Origin: G965218495 sp965262785
GTDB taxonomy: Bacteria; Bacteroidota; Rhodothermia; Rhodothermales; Bin80
Direction: 5' to 3'
DNA: 64,000 nt
NCBI GenBank assembly: GCA_965262785.1
Contig: OZ253559.1
Coordinates: 1,736,001-1,800,000, forward strand
How positions within the stretch are numbered: the first letter of the stretch is position 1; the number at the start of each line of letters is the position of its first letter. Shown piece after piece: positions 1 through 9,873 of the stretch. Under the pieces are notes generated by a model. That model saw nothing but the letters and a program-made list of their open reading frames with translations. It made no database searches and was not told the DNA's origin. A program made the position numbers and the translations under genes.

Positions 1-235
1 CTTTGTGCACATGGCTTCTCCCATGAGTGGGATCTTGTTTGCGTTGCAGATGAGCCGGTCAAAGATCGAGTCAGCCAAGGTAGGAGGGACGGCAGCATGC
101 TTGCGCGCAGAGTTCGAGACCGGTCCAGCGCAATGCCCGCGCAGGCTTTGTAGTCAGGAGCATGATACAGATGCTCGGCTGGGACGGCTAAACTTCCGGG
201 ATAGCGCGTCTTCTATTACCGCACTTATCTCCTTG
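1..235. other. No gene recognised at window edge
   Basis: The stretch downstream of malQ has open frames, but none resembles a known protein or carries a convincing start. It may hold the end of something outside the window. I see no RNA gene or strong terminator here. Confidence 0.5.
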
Positions 236-1753
236 CTACGCATTAGCGTGCGAGAGGTGTACTGGTGCGCATCGCCTATGCCGCCGGCAGAGTGCTCTCA
301 GACGCACTCCTATTTCTCCCAGCAAAGCGTCGAGGTCGTGAGGACGCATACGCCACTGCCAATTGTCACCAACGGTACCTGGCGTGTTCATACGTGCAGC
401 GGATCCCAGCCTCAATACGTCTTGTACTGGCGTAATCACCAAGCATGCGCTGGATGCGACTAGTGCATCAATAGACTGCCAGTGCTCATTGTCCTGCGTA
501 AGCCTCAGATACCGCTCAGCAAAAGCGCGCTCGGACCCCGATGTGCCAGCTAGCCATCCTATCAGCGTGTCGTTGTCGTGCGTACCCGTGTAAGCAACGA
601 CCTTCGGCGTGTAGTTGTGCGGCAGGTACGGGTTAGTGTCGTCGCTATCAAAGGCAAATTGGAGGACCGCCATTCCCGGGAATCCAAATTGGCGCATAAG
701 CGCGCGGACATCCTCGGTGATTACGCCTAAATCTTCAGCGACTATTGGCAGCGATTCATTGGTGCGGGCGAGGTGTTCGAATAGGCTTGCGCCGGGTCCG
801 CGGACCCAGCGTCCGTGGACCGCAGTCTCTTCCGAAGCAGGAATCTCCCAGTACCCGGCAAAACCACGAAAGTGGTCCAGCCGAATCACGTCGAAGAGCT
901 CAAGAGCCCGCCGAAACCGCTTCTGCCACCAGTCAAAGCCGCGCTGCTCCATCACGGGCCAGCGGTACAGCGGGTTGCCCCACCGTTGACCGTTGGCGCT
1001 GAAGAAGTCCGGTGGCACGCCGCCTACCAGCGTCGGCTTGCCTGTGCTGTCGAGGTGGTACTGATCCTGCGCGGCCCAGACATCAGCACTGTCGTGTGAC
1101 ACGTAAATTGGCATGTCGCCGATGATCTGTATTCCACGCTTATGGCAGTATGCACGAAGGCGTTGCCATTGTTTCTCGAAAATATATTGCCTGAATCGTG
1201 CAGCCTCCCAGTGCTCAGTCAATTGCCTCCTGGCAAAGCGCAGTGCCTGGGCCGGATTCGACCGATGTCTGGCCGACCAGTGTGTCCACGGCTTGCCGTA
1301 GTGGAGCCTGAGGGCCGAAAAAGCCGCATAGTGGTCTAGCCAGTACGACTGAGCTTCGCAGAAGCGGTCAAAATCTGCTGGGCGCGGGCGCGCTCGAAAC
1401 CGCGCAAATGCCTGCGACAGGAGCGAAGACTTCCAGGGTATCACGCGAGAGTAGGCAACAGCGCCCATGGGGAGAGTGCGGCCACCTGCAACGTCCCCCG
1501 GCTCCAACAGCCCCTCTGCTACCAGGTCCTCCGGGCTGATGAGGAGCGATTCTCCGGCGAATGAGGATGTCCCGGAATATGGTGAGTACCCATAGCCGAC
1601 TGGCCCAATAGGCAGCACCTGCCACCACCGCTGCCCGGCATGAGCCAGTGCATCCGCAAACCGCAGGGCATGAGGCCCAAGGTCTCCAATTCCAAATGGT
1701 GAGGGAAGCGAGGTGATGTGCAGCAGCAGCCCACTTGCACGGTCAAAGTCCAT
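236..1753 (-). CDS. malQ: 4-alpha-glucanotransferase (amylomaltase)
   Basis: Transfers alpha-1,4-glucan segments between maltodextrins in the cytoplasm (GH77, disproportionating enzyme). The 505-residue length is that of the short bacterial amylomaltases. The N-terminus (SGLLLHITSLPS, then YGYSPYSGTSSFAG) is the family signature. The GH77 catalytic residues are visible at the positions used in Thermus amylomaltase: nucleophile Asp293 in RLDHFRG, acid/base Glu340 in VAEDLG and Asp395 in GTHDNDT. NTPGT near residue 457 is also typical. It is divergent from the GNAT gene, with starts 49 bases apart. No other glycogen gene is adjacent, so its pathway partners lie elsewhere. Confidence 0.96.
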   Translation of the reverse strand: MDFDRASGLLLHITSLPSPFGIGDLGPHALRFADALAHAGQRWWQVLPIGPVGYGYSPYSGTSSFAGESLLISPEDLVAEGLLEPGDVAGGRTLPMGAVAYSRVIPWKSSLLSQAFARFRARPRPADFDRFCEAQSYWLDHYAAFSALRLHYGKPWTHWSARHRSNPAQALRFARRQLTEHWEAARFRQYIFEKQWQRLRAYCHKRGIQIIGDMPIYVSHDSADVWAAQDQYHLDSTGKPTLVGGVPPDFFSANGQRWGNPLYRWPVMEQRGFDWWQKRFRRALELFDVIRLDHFRGFAGYWEIPASEETAVHGRWVRGPGASLFEHLARTNESLPIVAEDLGVITEDVRALMRQFGFPGMAVLQFAFDSDDTNPYLPHNYTPKVVAYTGTHDNDTLIGWLAGTSGSERAFAERYLRLTQDNEHWQSIDALVASSACLVITPVQDVLRLGSAARMNTPGTVGDNWQWRMRPHDLDALLGEIGVRLRALCRRHRRCAPVHLSHANA

Positions 1754-1802
1754 TGACGACAGCAGAACGGTATCTTAGCTGACTAAAAGTTAGTGCAAAG
1801 GC

Positions 1803-2255
1803 ATGGAAGTCCATATAAAGCTGTGTAACCTACGCCACATTGATGCTGCGGTCGATCTCTTTGAGCAGTACCGCCAGTTTTACGGGATGCCTGCGGACTA
1901 TGATGGGGCGCACAAATTCTTGAATGACCGCCTGCGGAATAACGACTCCGTATTCCTTTTGGCGGTGGACGAAGAAGACCGTCCGCTAGGGTTTACGCAA
2001 CTCTATCCGATGTTCTCGTCTACGCGAATGATGGAGCTATGGGTGCTCAATGACCTCTTTGTCTTGCAGGAGGCGCGCCACATGGGTGTAGGGAGGCGAC
2101 TGATGAATGCCGCGCGCCATTGGGCTAGTCACCGCAACGTAAAAGTACTCGCATTGTCTACGCAAAAGGAAAACGCTTCAGCCAAGCGGCTGTACGAGTC
2201 CTTGGGCTATGAGCTCGACACGGAGTTCGATCACTATGAGCTGACCCTTGCTTAG
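1803..2255 (+). CDS. GNAT-family N-acetyltransferase
   Basis: A 150-residue single-domain acetyl-CoA-dependent acyltransferase. The acetyl-CoA binding motif A is clear: LNDLFVLQEARHMGVGRRLM at about residues 81-100 contains the R-x-x-G-x-G pattern. The C-terminal half (STQKENASAKRLYESLGYE) is the usual GNAT motif B region. The substrate cannot be told from the sequence. It is transcribed away from malQ. The ATG at 1803 is the natural start and leaves the expected N-terminal beta strand (VHIKLCNLRHIDAAVDLF) intact. Confidence 0.9.
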   Translation: MEVHIKLCNLRHIDAAVDLFEQYRQFYGMPADYDGAHKFLNDRLRNNDSVFLLAVDEEDRPLGFTQLYPMFSSTRMMELWVLNDLFVLQEARHMGVGRRLMNAARHWASHRNVKVLALSTQKENASAKRLYESLGYELDTEFDHYELTLA

Positions 2256-2444
2256 CGGCATTTACAATTGACGCCAGCGACAGTTACGAACATCGAGGCC
2301 TGACGGTCTTTCGTAGATGGACGGATGATTCTTCAGCTAGTCTATAGACGAGACTGTTACTAATGAGCAGGTCTGTTTAGTTTTGGTGATGGTAATAAAG
2401 CAAGATTTACTGAAAGCGGCTGCTGGAGCCTGTCGTGCGGCCCC

Positions 2445-2504
2445 GTCTCTATCTTCGAAAAACCGATACTTTTAGTTGTCACTGACCGGTAAAGACAATC
2501 GACA
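2445..2504. repeat. Solo terminal sequence resembling the 26.3-kb IS21 element's right end
   Basis: About 60 bases resemble the right end of the IS21-family element at 31.6 kb. Shared pieces include ATACTTTTA, GACCGGTAAAGAC and a terminal ACA preceded by a TCG/TTG triplet. No transposase and no second end are visible nearby, so this is probably a relic of a related element. The surrounding 2256-2643 stretch otherwise holds no recognisable gene. Confidence 0.5.
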
Positions 2505-2643
2505 TGCATCAACTTTGGCCCGTGACTAGCTCGCTTGGCCGAGCATGGTACCACACTCAGCTGGTTGCTGCGCACAGATAGGTGGCAATCACCCTCCAAT
2601 GAGGTGCAATACCGCTGTGACCGTATCGTTGTATGGCTGGCCG

Positions 2644-4047
2644 CTAGGGGTTCTGGCCGAACACCTCTGCCAACACAGCCGGGAGTTTTCCATGCCGCAG
2701 TTCGCCATCAATAGCGATTATTCTGCCCTCCTCGTCCACTAGAATTGGTCTCGGCACCCCAGTGATTTCGAATGCAGCCTCGATGGCATTATTTCTCGCG
2801 CGGCTTACGCGTGTGTGCATCCAAGCCATGGCATACCTCTCTTCCCGGAATCGTTTGATGGCGTCCCGGTCATCGTCCATGGCGACACTCAATATCTGGA
2901 AGCCGGCTTCGTGATACTTGTGATACGCATCCTGCATCACCGGGATTTCCGCGATGCAGGGTGCGCACCATGTTCCCCAAAAATCAACTAGATAGACTGA
3001 GCCCAGAAGGCTACGGTTTGTGAATGAAACAGCTGAGTTATCCAGCGAGACAAATGAGAACCTAGGAATGGGATTGCCGACCTGCAGCTTCCGTTGGGGG
3101 GCGAATCTCTTTCGCGTACGTTTGGCGTCAATCGTGCCACGATGTTCTGCCTGCAGCTGGTTGTAGTACCGCCATTTCGTTTTTCCATCTCCTTCCTTGT
3201 GGGCTGCGTAAATGCCATGGCCGAGAAATTGAGAGCGCACCTCCGGATCAGGGTGCGATTCAACTACCTGCCGGACGTACGCACTGGCCAATTCCTGATC
3301 CTTTGCCACTCTTGAAACTATAAATATGAGGTTTGAAGCACCGACCGGCGACCAAGCCTCGAAAGACCAAAGTAGAGATGTCGGAGGAACTATCTGGAGG
3401 GCTTCAATGGCAAGGTGCTGATCCCGCTCAAGGGGCCGCAATTCGTCGAAGTAGCGAAGCAGGAGCCAATGCCGAAGAAGAGGATCCTGCTCGCTGCTGA
3501 TGCGCTCGAGGACCGGTGCCCGTTCCCGGTCCAACTGCTCCAAAAACTCGTCGTTTACCAGAACCTGACCTGCCCCCGACTGCTCCTTTCGGGCGGCTCC
3601 AATAAGCTTACCGATTCGTCTTTCCCGTGCCTCCACATCAAGATATACGGTAGCGATCTCGCCAACGATGGTGGGGTAGGACGTGATCTCAGGTATTCTT
3701 TCCACTCCAGCTTCGCTGGCCGCCAGCCAGATGTCCAGCTGCACGCTCTGTGCTAATGTCACAATCAACGGGATCTCAATGGTGTCATGACGCCGACCCA
3801 TTGCTGTAAGTCCGTAGCCACCGGGTTCATTCAACGTGAATGAAAACCGCCCATCTGAATCAGCCGCAGCGCGGGCGGCAACTTTACCCGAGCTCTTCTC
3901 CACCACCACGCGTGCGCGCCGCATGAGCTGGTTGCCAGAGCCTGAAAGCGTCCCACTAACCGAGATTTGACCGTCTTCCTGACCGCCTGCCTGGCATGCT
4001 GCACCAGTTAGGAATAAAACGCCGAGTATGGCACCGAGCGTCCGCAT
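2644..4047 (-). CDS. TlpA-like thioredoxin-fold lipoprotein
   Basis: A 467-residue exported protein. The N-terminus is a lipoprotein signal peptide ending in LTGAAC (Cys18), so it should be anchored on the outer side of a membrane. Residues about 28-110 look like a carboxypeptidase-regulatory-like beta sandwich, followed by a helical middle. The C-terminal 140 residues form a thioredoxin-like domain with the active site WCAPC at 360-364 and the cis-proline loop ITGVPRP. This is the AhpC/TSA-TlpA-ResA arrangement used for thiol-disulfide exchange, such as cytochrome c maturation or reduction of envelope proteins. Bacteroidota carry many such fusions and the partner cannot be inferred. It stands alone. 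Confidence 0.88.
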   Translation of the reverse strand: MRTLGAILGVLFLTGAACQAGGQEDGQISVSGTLSGSGNQLMRRARVVVEKSSGKVAARAAADSDGRFSFTLNEPGGYGLTAMGRRHDTIEIPLIVTLAQSVQLDIWLAASEAGVERIPEITSYPTIVGEIATVYLDVEARERRIGKLIGAARKEQSGAGQVLVNDEFLEQLDRERAPVLERISSEQDPLLRHWLLLRYFDELRPLERDQHLAIEALQIVPPTSLLWSFEAWSPVGASNLIFIVSRVAKDQELASAYVRQVVESHPDPEVRSQFLGHGIYAAHKEGDGKTKWRYYNQLQAEHRGTIDAKRTRKRFAPQRKLQVGNPIPRFSFVSLDNSAVSFTNRSLLGSVYLVDFWGTWCAPCIAEIPVMQDAYHKYHEAGFQILSVAMDDDRDAIKRFREERYAMAWMHTRVSRARNNAIEAAFEITGVPRPILVDEEGRIIAIDGELRHGKLPAVLAEVFGQNP

Positions 4048-5698
4048 AGCGTTTTCCGTCTACGTCAATTTACACCAAGTGTTGTAATGGGCAGGGTGCA
4101 TGCAGGGTTCCCGTCCAGGGTGCACGCGTAGGTACGGCTCGCATCCGACATGTACGGCAAGGTGAAGGTTGCCCCGGGGTCTTACGCCAGGTCGAAGGAT
4201 GCATCAATCGGTAGGTGTTCTGCCGAGGCAGAAGCGTCTCCAGCGTGACCAACTGCGCTGTACAGAAAGGAGGTCTGGCATTGAGCCGGATGTGCGTCTG
4301 CCCTACTCCAGCTCGGCCACACCCGCCTCTCTTAGGTCAAGAGCCATGCCAAGATTAGCCCCAAACCGTTTTGCAAAAGTAGTAGGGGCTTGTTTGACGG
4401 GATTCTAGCCGTAATAGGCTAGACATGCCCCCTGAGCTGCCATGTGGCTGCAGGAATGACGCTAGCCCACCTTATTTGCCCCCGTGATCAGGCTCGGCTT
4501 CATGGGCATTCACGATCGCTTTGTCTTCCATAGCGGATGGCCTTTGTTGGGCAGACTTCAGCTTCGAGGCGAAGTCGGTCCTGTGCAATGCGTTCCAAGG
4601 CCCTTTCGCACCCGCTTCTTACTTCGGACCCTTCGCGCCGCGGCCCGTGAATTGGTCCAGCCCCCACCGCTGAAGTGCAGGTGGAACCACTACACGCGGT
4701 GCCCTGTGGCGGGCACTTTGGGTCGCCCGCGTACAGGGGCTTCAGTAAAAGCTGCCGCCGCCGCCGTAATAGCACCTTCTGGCGAAGCAAGTGGTAAAGC
4801 TGCCCGTGTTTGGGTGCGGGAGTCGCGGATTGCATGCGGGATGCCAATGCGTCGCACTTTGTAGCGAATAATTCAGAACGCACTGTATCGCCTACTATGC
4901 CATCCCATGCACCGGTTAAGTCGACATCGCCCCTGACGTAGGGACGGGATCCGGGCTGTCCCATGCCTCCTGCGCCCGGTAGGCACAACAGCCGAAAGCG
5001 TCCTTGTGAAAATCATCCGCGAACACCTCTGCAACGGTGGTCTCCATGAACATCCCCCTGCGAAATATTCCTGACCAGATAGCAACCGACAACCCTGGGA
5101 GAATGGCGCCCTGTTGCCCTCGCACTTCGGCAGTACCCCGAGCAGGACGTACTGTACTGGACCGGCCAATTCAGAAAGTGCGGCCTATCTACCGGGGAAG
5201 GGCAATAGACCTCCCGCGGGGTCTGCAACTCATCGTCGCTGGTCTCCTCGAAGCCCTGCCTATCAACCAGTTGGCCCGCCATGTGTCAGAGTACAGCCAC
5301 GGTGCAACCGGGCCGGAACACCGCGAAGAAATCCTCCAGCGTATCGATGTGAATGATGGCCCATCCGCTCTCGTCTGACCACATTCCTTCTGGGCACTCC
5401 GGCAGCGGCGCCCGGCCCGTGATTTCTTCAGTCATGCGCTCTTCTAGAAGAGATCTATGACGATACCGACTTGCTGACCAAACTGCTTCAGACGATACTG
5501 ACCGGTTGCCGCCTGCGCCCAGTAGGAGCAAGGGCAAAGGAACGCAAAGCACCACATTGAGAATCGAGGTGTCACAGGGAGCTGCTCTGCCTTGTTTCTC
5601 GCCGCCCTCTCCACGTAAACGAAATTGTCGCTGCCCCATCGACAGTTGACGTTGAGCTGACCCTGTAACCTTGATACGTTGCTCACGTTGGATAGGGA
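4048..5698. other. Gene-poor, apparently decayed region
   Basis: About 1.65 kb with only short overlapping open frames on both strands and no family-like translation. A minus-strand stretch near 5286-5640 looks most protein-like: a short frame beginning MTEEITGRAPLPECPEGMWS, and in another frame a tail reading GQYRLKQFGQQVGIVIDLF that ends in Phe like the last strand of an outer-membrane barrel. I take this as eroded coding sequence, not a gene. Confidence 0.45.
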
Positions 5699-6433
5699 AT
5701 GCGAGATATCCTTTTCCCCCTTTCGGCTGCGGATTTCCGATTCTTGGTCGGCGTCATCCAGGGACCAAGGCGCCGAGCCTTGGAATCGCACGTGGAGGCC
5801 ATTGAGGAGACAGGCGACGAAGATGCGCGTGAAGAGCTCTGTAGCATTTTGGAGCACGAGATCCGCTACTTGGGCAGCGGCGATGTGCCATACCAGATGC
5901 GCAAGGCTCTAGGTATGACGCCCGGCGTGTCACTACGTGCCATTATTCGAGACACGGGCCGGGTTTTGAAAATGCCGGTGCGTCGCCTGGAGACGGACCG
6001 CGAGATGCTGATGGGGCTCGCGCAGGACTATGCTACTGCGGAGTTTGCGCGTCTTGACCCGGAAGAGCAGCAGCGTGTGCTCGAAAACCTGGGCGTCGAC
6101 CGCCAGCAGGCTGCGGCATTCTTGAAGAAGAGTGCAGGGGTGTTTGCTGTCCCCGTGATGATAGAGGCGTTTGGATTCATCGTTGTCCAAGGTCTTATCA
6201 AGACAGTGATCTTCGGAATCATCGCCAAGATCATCGGGCAGCAACTCGCGAGTAGGCTGCTGGCCTTCTTGTTTTCTAAGGTGCCTTGGTGGGTTGGATG
6301 GGTCTCTCCGGCAGCTTGGGCGCTCTCCGTAGGATGGACCGCGATAAGTATTCAGGGTCCGGCCCGACGCAAGACGGTCCCCGTAATGTTGTACCTCGGC
6401 CTCTGTTGCATTCGCGAAGGCGACCTGGCTTAG
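5699..6433 (+). CDS. YaaW/UPF0174-family protein
   Basis: A 244-residue protein with the layout of Escherichia coli YaaW (UPF0174, DUF3944-type). It has an N-terminal module about residues 1-50 (DILFPLSAADFRFLVGVIQG), a helical middle rich in acidic residues, a hydrophobic segment at about 150-215 and the ending RKTVPVMLYLGLCCIREGD. That ending matches the family tail (a TIPAVLQIACLRR-like block). Function is unknown in the family. A purine-rich AGGGA precedes the ATG. The neighbours are unrelated. Confidence 0.72.
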   Translation: MRDILFPLSAADFRFLVGVIQGPRRRALESHVEAIEETGDEDAREELCSILEHEIRYLGSGDVPYQMRKALGMTPGVSLRAIIRDTGRVLKMPVRRLETDREMLMGLAQDYATAEFARLDPEEQQRVLENLGVDRQQAAAFLKKSAGVFAVPVMIEAFGFIVVQGLIKTVIFGIIAKIIGQQLASRLLAFLFSKVPWWVGWVSPAAWALSVGWTAISIQGPARRKTVPVMLYLGLCCIREGDLA

Positions 6434-6522
6434 CGCAACGCTTACTTAGGCAGGCTTTGGCTGCATGCCGATTTCCGCATCCCGGGTGGTTGATTAGTGC
6501 ACACTGCACTCGACTATCCGGC

Positions 6523-7032
6523 TCAAAAGAAACGGTGAAAGCCTACTCCAACGCCGGGTCGGATTGTAGCACGCTCCCAGTAGTGGATCGTATTGCCTAC
6601 GTCGACAGACAACACCCAGCCCTTTTGGGACTTGCTGCCTCGAAGCCACCATTCTGCGCCGATGCCAGCTGACATGTGTGCCTGTGGGCCTGCGGCGCTG
6701 GACTTTGCCGGGTCTGACGCAAATACAAAGGTCTGTCCATAGCCAGCTTGGCCGAAGGCGTAGCCTGCCCACCGCTTGCGTTGAAGCAGCGGTTGATTGT
6801 AACGGAGTGCCAAGTTTCCACCTAGGACAGATGAGGTATTGCCAAGATGCATGCTCACACCTGCCAGCAGCTGGAACTTGTCATATCGGAAACTGAATCC
6901 GCCACCATGTGGGTAATTCAATTGCGCGCCAATGCCGATCGCTTGCTGCTTGTGTTGTGCGACTGCGCATGGGGATTCCAGCAGCACCAGGTGAAGGGAA
7001 GCGAAGACAAGAGAAAGTACAAGCGTACGCAA
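6523..7032 (-). CDS. Small outer-membrane beta-barrel-like protein
   Basis: The reading frame encodes a hydrophobic signal segment (RTLVLSLVFASLHLVLL), a cleavage-like AVAQ and then about 145 residues of alternating beta-strand pattern rich in Gly and aromatic residues. It ends GVGVGFHRFF, with the terminal Phe typical of barrels recognised by BamA. The frame stays open upstream to an ATG at 7287, but that adds about 85 unlikely residues before the signal peptide. A TTG at 7032 is the best match to the signal peptide, so the start is uncertain. No enzyme motif is seen; it is probably a small porin-like or surface barrel. Confidence 0.6.
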   Translation of the reverse strand: MRTLVLSLVFASLHLVLLESPCAVAQHKQQAIGIGAQLNYPHGGGFSFRYDKFQLLAGVSMHLGNTSSVLGGNLALRYNQPLLQRKRWAGYAFGQAGYGQTFVFASDPAKSSAAGPQAHMSAGIGAEWWLRGSKSQKGWVLSVDVGNTIHYWERATIRPGVGVGFHRFF

Positions 7033-7290
7033 AGGAGAATGGCGGTTGGTGCACTGGTTCGCTGTTGCGTCCAGAAACGATTCAGCTGATTGTTTATTGC
7101 CAAATGCCTTGCGAGCAACTTCCGTGTGAAGCCAGAATGCCGGGCAAAATTGTTTCCCGGTGCAAAGAGTGTATGGCCTGCAGTGTCCGACTCCCGCCGC
7201 TGAATTTGAGCCTATCTGCAGACGTTTCGCACCAGAAGCCGTACCGCCGATTTTGACTTGCGAAATGCCGTTTGTGCAACCGGGCACTAC

Positions 7291-7893
7291 ATGATTCGTT
7301 ACTACGCCGAACCCAGTGCAACGAGACGAATGCGCGCCAACATAAGCCCCAGGCCGGCGGGCGCAGCGGCCTTTGCCAGCGCGCTAGTGCCCGTGGCTTT
7401 CTTAGCCAGTTCGCAGGTGTTTTCGATTGGTGCGTGGTTTGATGTGGTTTTCGTCGGGGCGCCGATGCTGCTGATCCCCGCCGTAGTGCTGGCCCGGCGC
7501 CAAGGCGGCTCCGTTGCGCTTAAAGGCGCGGTCCTAGCGGCTTTCTTTGGCCTTGCCGGCTTCCTGTCCATAATTGCGCTGCTGCCGTTTTATATGCAGG
7601 GGGCTCCCGGCTCCATTCCCGAAGGAGTATTTCTCGGCTTGTTGGGAATGGCGATGATTGCTGGTCTGGGCGTGATGCTGAGCAGCATCTTTGCTCGTAC
7701 GATGCCACACTTCTTAGGGCTGCTGGGAGTGGTGGCAGCTGCCACATGGATGATCGTTCTGAGTGCCGAGCTGCTAGATATTCCTGCGGCCCCGTGGCTC
7801 GGTGCTGTGTGGTTGTTTGCCCATGCCGGGTTCGGACTAGGGCTGGGGTTCCACCTTTTTTATGGTGTCACACTGCGGCGCAGGCCAGCATAG
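7291..7893 (+). CDS. Multi-pass membrane protein of unknown function
   Basis: About 200 residues with roughly six hydrophobic segments, for example AAAFASALVPVAFLASS, VVFVGAPMLLIPAVVLA, AVLAAFFGLAGFLSIIALL, GMAMIAGLGVMLSSIF and LLGVVAAATWMIVLSA. It ends in a basic tail (LRRRPA), suggesting a cytoplasmic C-terminus. I do not recognise the family. The start could also be 7258 or 7330. The 3' end overlaps the convergent YdbT-like gene by 34 bases. Confidence 0.6.
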   Translation: MIRYYAEPSATRRMRANISPRPAGAAAFASALVPVAFLASSQVFSIGAWFDVVFVGAPMLLIPAVVLARRQGGSVALKGAVLAAFFGLAGFLSIIALLPFYMQGAPGSIPEGVFLGLLGMAMIAGLGVMLSSIFARTMPHFLGLLGVVAAATWMIVLSAELLDIPAAPWLGAVWLFAHAGFGLGLGFHLFYGVTLRRRPA

Positions 7894-9350
7894 AGCTGTT
7901 CTGTGACAGCGCGTGCCTGTGCGGCGGGCAAGTCCACGATATGCGGGAAGCGGATAAATCCGGCGCCTGCCGTATCAACGGTTACGGTTCGCAGACCCAA
8001 GCGGCGCTGAAAGATGGTTCCGCTCACCTGAAATGCTTGGAATCGTTCTGATGGCACAATCCAGATGTACTGCTGAAGTACGCCGCGCCGAATGTAGAGC
8101 GTGTCGCTGCTGAAGGCGAAGCCGTGGTTCAGGTACTGCAGCCAAGCCAAATAACCCAGCAGCGGGAGTGCCAAGAAGCCCCAATAGGCCCAACTCCAAA
8201 CGAACAAGCCTGCGGGTACTACGATAATGCCAAGGACGGCGGCGTAGCGCACGAAGGTGCGCCGAATGGTCAGCGGAGAAACACGCTCGTACGAGTCAGG
8301 CAGCACGAAGGGTCTGATGTTTGGACCGACCTCGGTTAGCTCATGGAGCTTGGCCAGCGGAATCGCCATGCGGCCACCGCGTTTGGACACGTCGTAGCCA
8401 ATGGTCTGCAACTCAAGCCGAAACCAGTCAAGGGCACGCATCAGCGGGTTTGAGCGCACAACAAGCGCTTGGATTCTCCTAAGAGGAATGGTCGCTTCCT
8501 GAAGGGTGAGTAGGCCATGACAACGGACTAGCTTGTCACCCAGGCGACGCAGCTCGTACTTGTAATAACGCGCTACAGTTACGGAGATACCGGTTACCCA
8601 CGCGAAAATTCCGGTAGCCAAAATGGCCAGCAGGGCAAACAGCCAGGCTATCCTGCTGGCCGCCGTGGCTAACTCCTCCGCTGTATCACTAAGGAACCAA
8701 TCCACGACATCCTGCTGCGAAATGCCTGCCAGTTGCTGCAGGTAGGCCACGCCGGAGAGGATGATGGCGATGTACACGAACGAAAACCGGAAGGCACCCG
8801 TTAAGAAAACGCGCCGGAGCGACATCGCGATCAGGAGTTTGCCGGCGGCGGGCACCTCTGGCTCGGTTGCGGCATCATTCTGGCTTGCAGCCGACAGGCG
8901 GCGCACGACATCACGAATATCCAGTGCTGCCTGGTGGCTGGTGTATTCCAGTACGCCCTCTGCCTGCCCGCTGCCTGCCGTCATAATCTTGACGCTCGAT
9001 AGTCCCATCAACCGTGGGAGGAGGCTGCGCTCGATCTGTACGTTTTGGACGCGCTCCAGGGGAATGTTGCGCCTTCGCCGGCGGAAGACGCCACTACGGA
9101 TGATAATTTCGCGGGGTGTGATCCGATAGCTGAACCGCAAGTAGTGCGCCACAATGAGTGGGAGGGCAATAGCGGCGTAAGCCGCCATAAATCCAAAGGA
9201 GACAATGATCTGGAGCTTCTGCTGCGAGTCCGGAACTCCGGCCGTTGTGGAGACTATCGCCAACGCCAGCGCGGGAAGGCTCTTGGCAAAGCGCAGCGTC
9301 AGCGTGAGCGGGTGAAGCCGCTCCTGGGGCGCGTCAGACTGCGTATTCAT
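7860..9350 (-). CDS. PH-domain membrane protein, YdbT-like
   Basis: A 496-residue membrane protein of the bacterial PH-domain (bPH2) class, COG3428-like. Three repeated modules each contain a strand pattern such as YRITPREIIIRSGVFRRRR followed by IPLERVQNVQIERSLLPRLMG. Pairs of transmembrane segments separate them. The repeats at about residues 70-140, 255-330 and 400-480 all show the xxPLxRIQ-type motif (IPLRRIQALVV, VPSERFQAFQV). In Bacillus this family and its partner YdbS affect resistance to some bacteriocins. It overlaps the upstream YdbS-like gene by 17 bases and is certainly co-transcribed with it. Confidence 0.86.
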   Translation of the reverse strand: MNTQSDAPQERLHPLTLTLRFAKSLPALALAIVSTTAGVPDSQQKLQIIVSFGFMAAYAAIALPLIVAHYLRFSYRITPREIIIRSGVFRRRRRNIPLERVQNVQIERSLLPRLMGLSSVKIMTAGSGQAEGVLEYTSHQAALDIRDVVRRLSAASQNDAATEPEVPAAGKLLIAMSLRRVFLTGAFRFSFVYIAIILSGVAYLQQLAGISQQDVVDWFLSDTAEELATAASRIAWLFALLAILATGIFAWVTGISVTVARYYKYELRRLGDKLVRCHGLLTLQEATIPLRRIQALVVRSNPLMRALDWFRLELQTIGYDVSKRGGRMAIPLAKLHELTEVGPNIRPFVLPDSYERVSPLTIRRTFVRYAAVLGIIVVPAGLFVWSWAYWGFLALPLLGYLAWLQYLNHGFAFSSDTLYIRRGVLQQYIWIVPSERFQAFQVSGTIFQRRLGLRTVTVDTAGAGFIRFPHIVDLPAAQARAVTEQLYAGLRRSVTP

Positions 9351-9801
9351 TTATGAAGGTCTTTACCTCACTTCGCAGGCGCTCGGCCTCTTCAAAATCC
9401 AACCCCGGTACCACGACGCTGCTTCCCTGTGTGCCGGCCGTGTGTACGATCAGGCGACCAAGTTCAAAGTTACGCTCGATTACATCCTGGGAGACATCAA
9501 GGTGTTGGATGCGTCGGAGCGGGACGATTGTATGCACGCGATTCCAAATGCCGCGGGTCAGGGCGAGCTCTTCAGCACGTAGCTCGTAACGCCAGAATCG
9601 GTATCGTAATGCCGGCAGTACAACGATGGACGAGCCGCCCAACAGAAGTACCACGGAAGTCATCACCCCCAACGGAAGCACCCGGTCGGCTTTGCTAAGC
9701 CCTGCGAGATCAACCACGAAAGCGAGGACTAGCACTATTCCCCAGAAAAGCGCGATCTTCACGCGCCATGCGCTCTTAACAGCTGGTGCCAGCGGTTGCA
9801 T
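9334..9801 (-). CDS. PH-domain membrane protein, YdbS-like
   Basis: A 155-residue partner of the YdbT-like protein (COG3402-like). Two transmembrane segments at about residues 12-60 are followed by one bPH2 module: LRAEELALTRGIWNRVHTIV, then PLRRIQHLDVSQDVIERNFE and LIVHTAGTQGS. These are the family hallmarks. It is first in a two-gene operon, with its stop inside the start of the next gene. Its start is 72 bases from the divergent SDR gene, which leaves room for promoters in both directions. Confidence 0.86.
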   Translation of the reverse strand: MQPLAPAVKSAWRVKIALFWGIVLVLAFVVDLAGLSKADRVLPLGVMTSVVLLLGGSSIVVLPALRYRFWRYELRAEELALTRGIWNRVHTIVPLRRIQHLDVSQDVIERNFELGRLIVHTAGTQGSSVVVPGLDFEEAERLRSEVKTFINEYAV

Positions 9802-9873
9802 CTAAGGGATTAAATTGTTGCTTTTCCTGTACGTTGTATCGCCTTCGTTACCAAGCGGTTTCCTTAGCGGGCC

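Noticed and set aside
4484..4988. Overlapping frames on both strands near 4.5-5.0 kb as genes
   Set aside because: The translations are Arg/Pro/Cys-rich without family resemblance. Neither has a convincing start or context.
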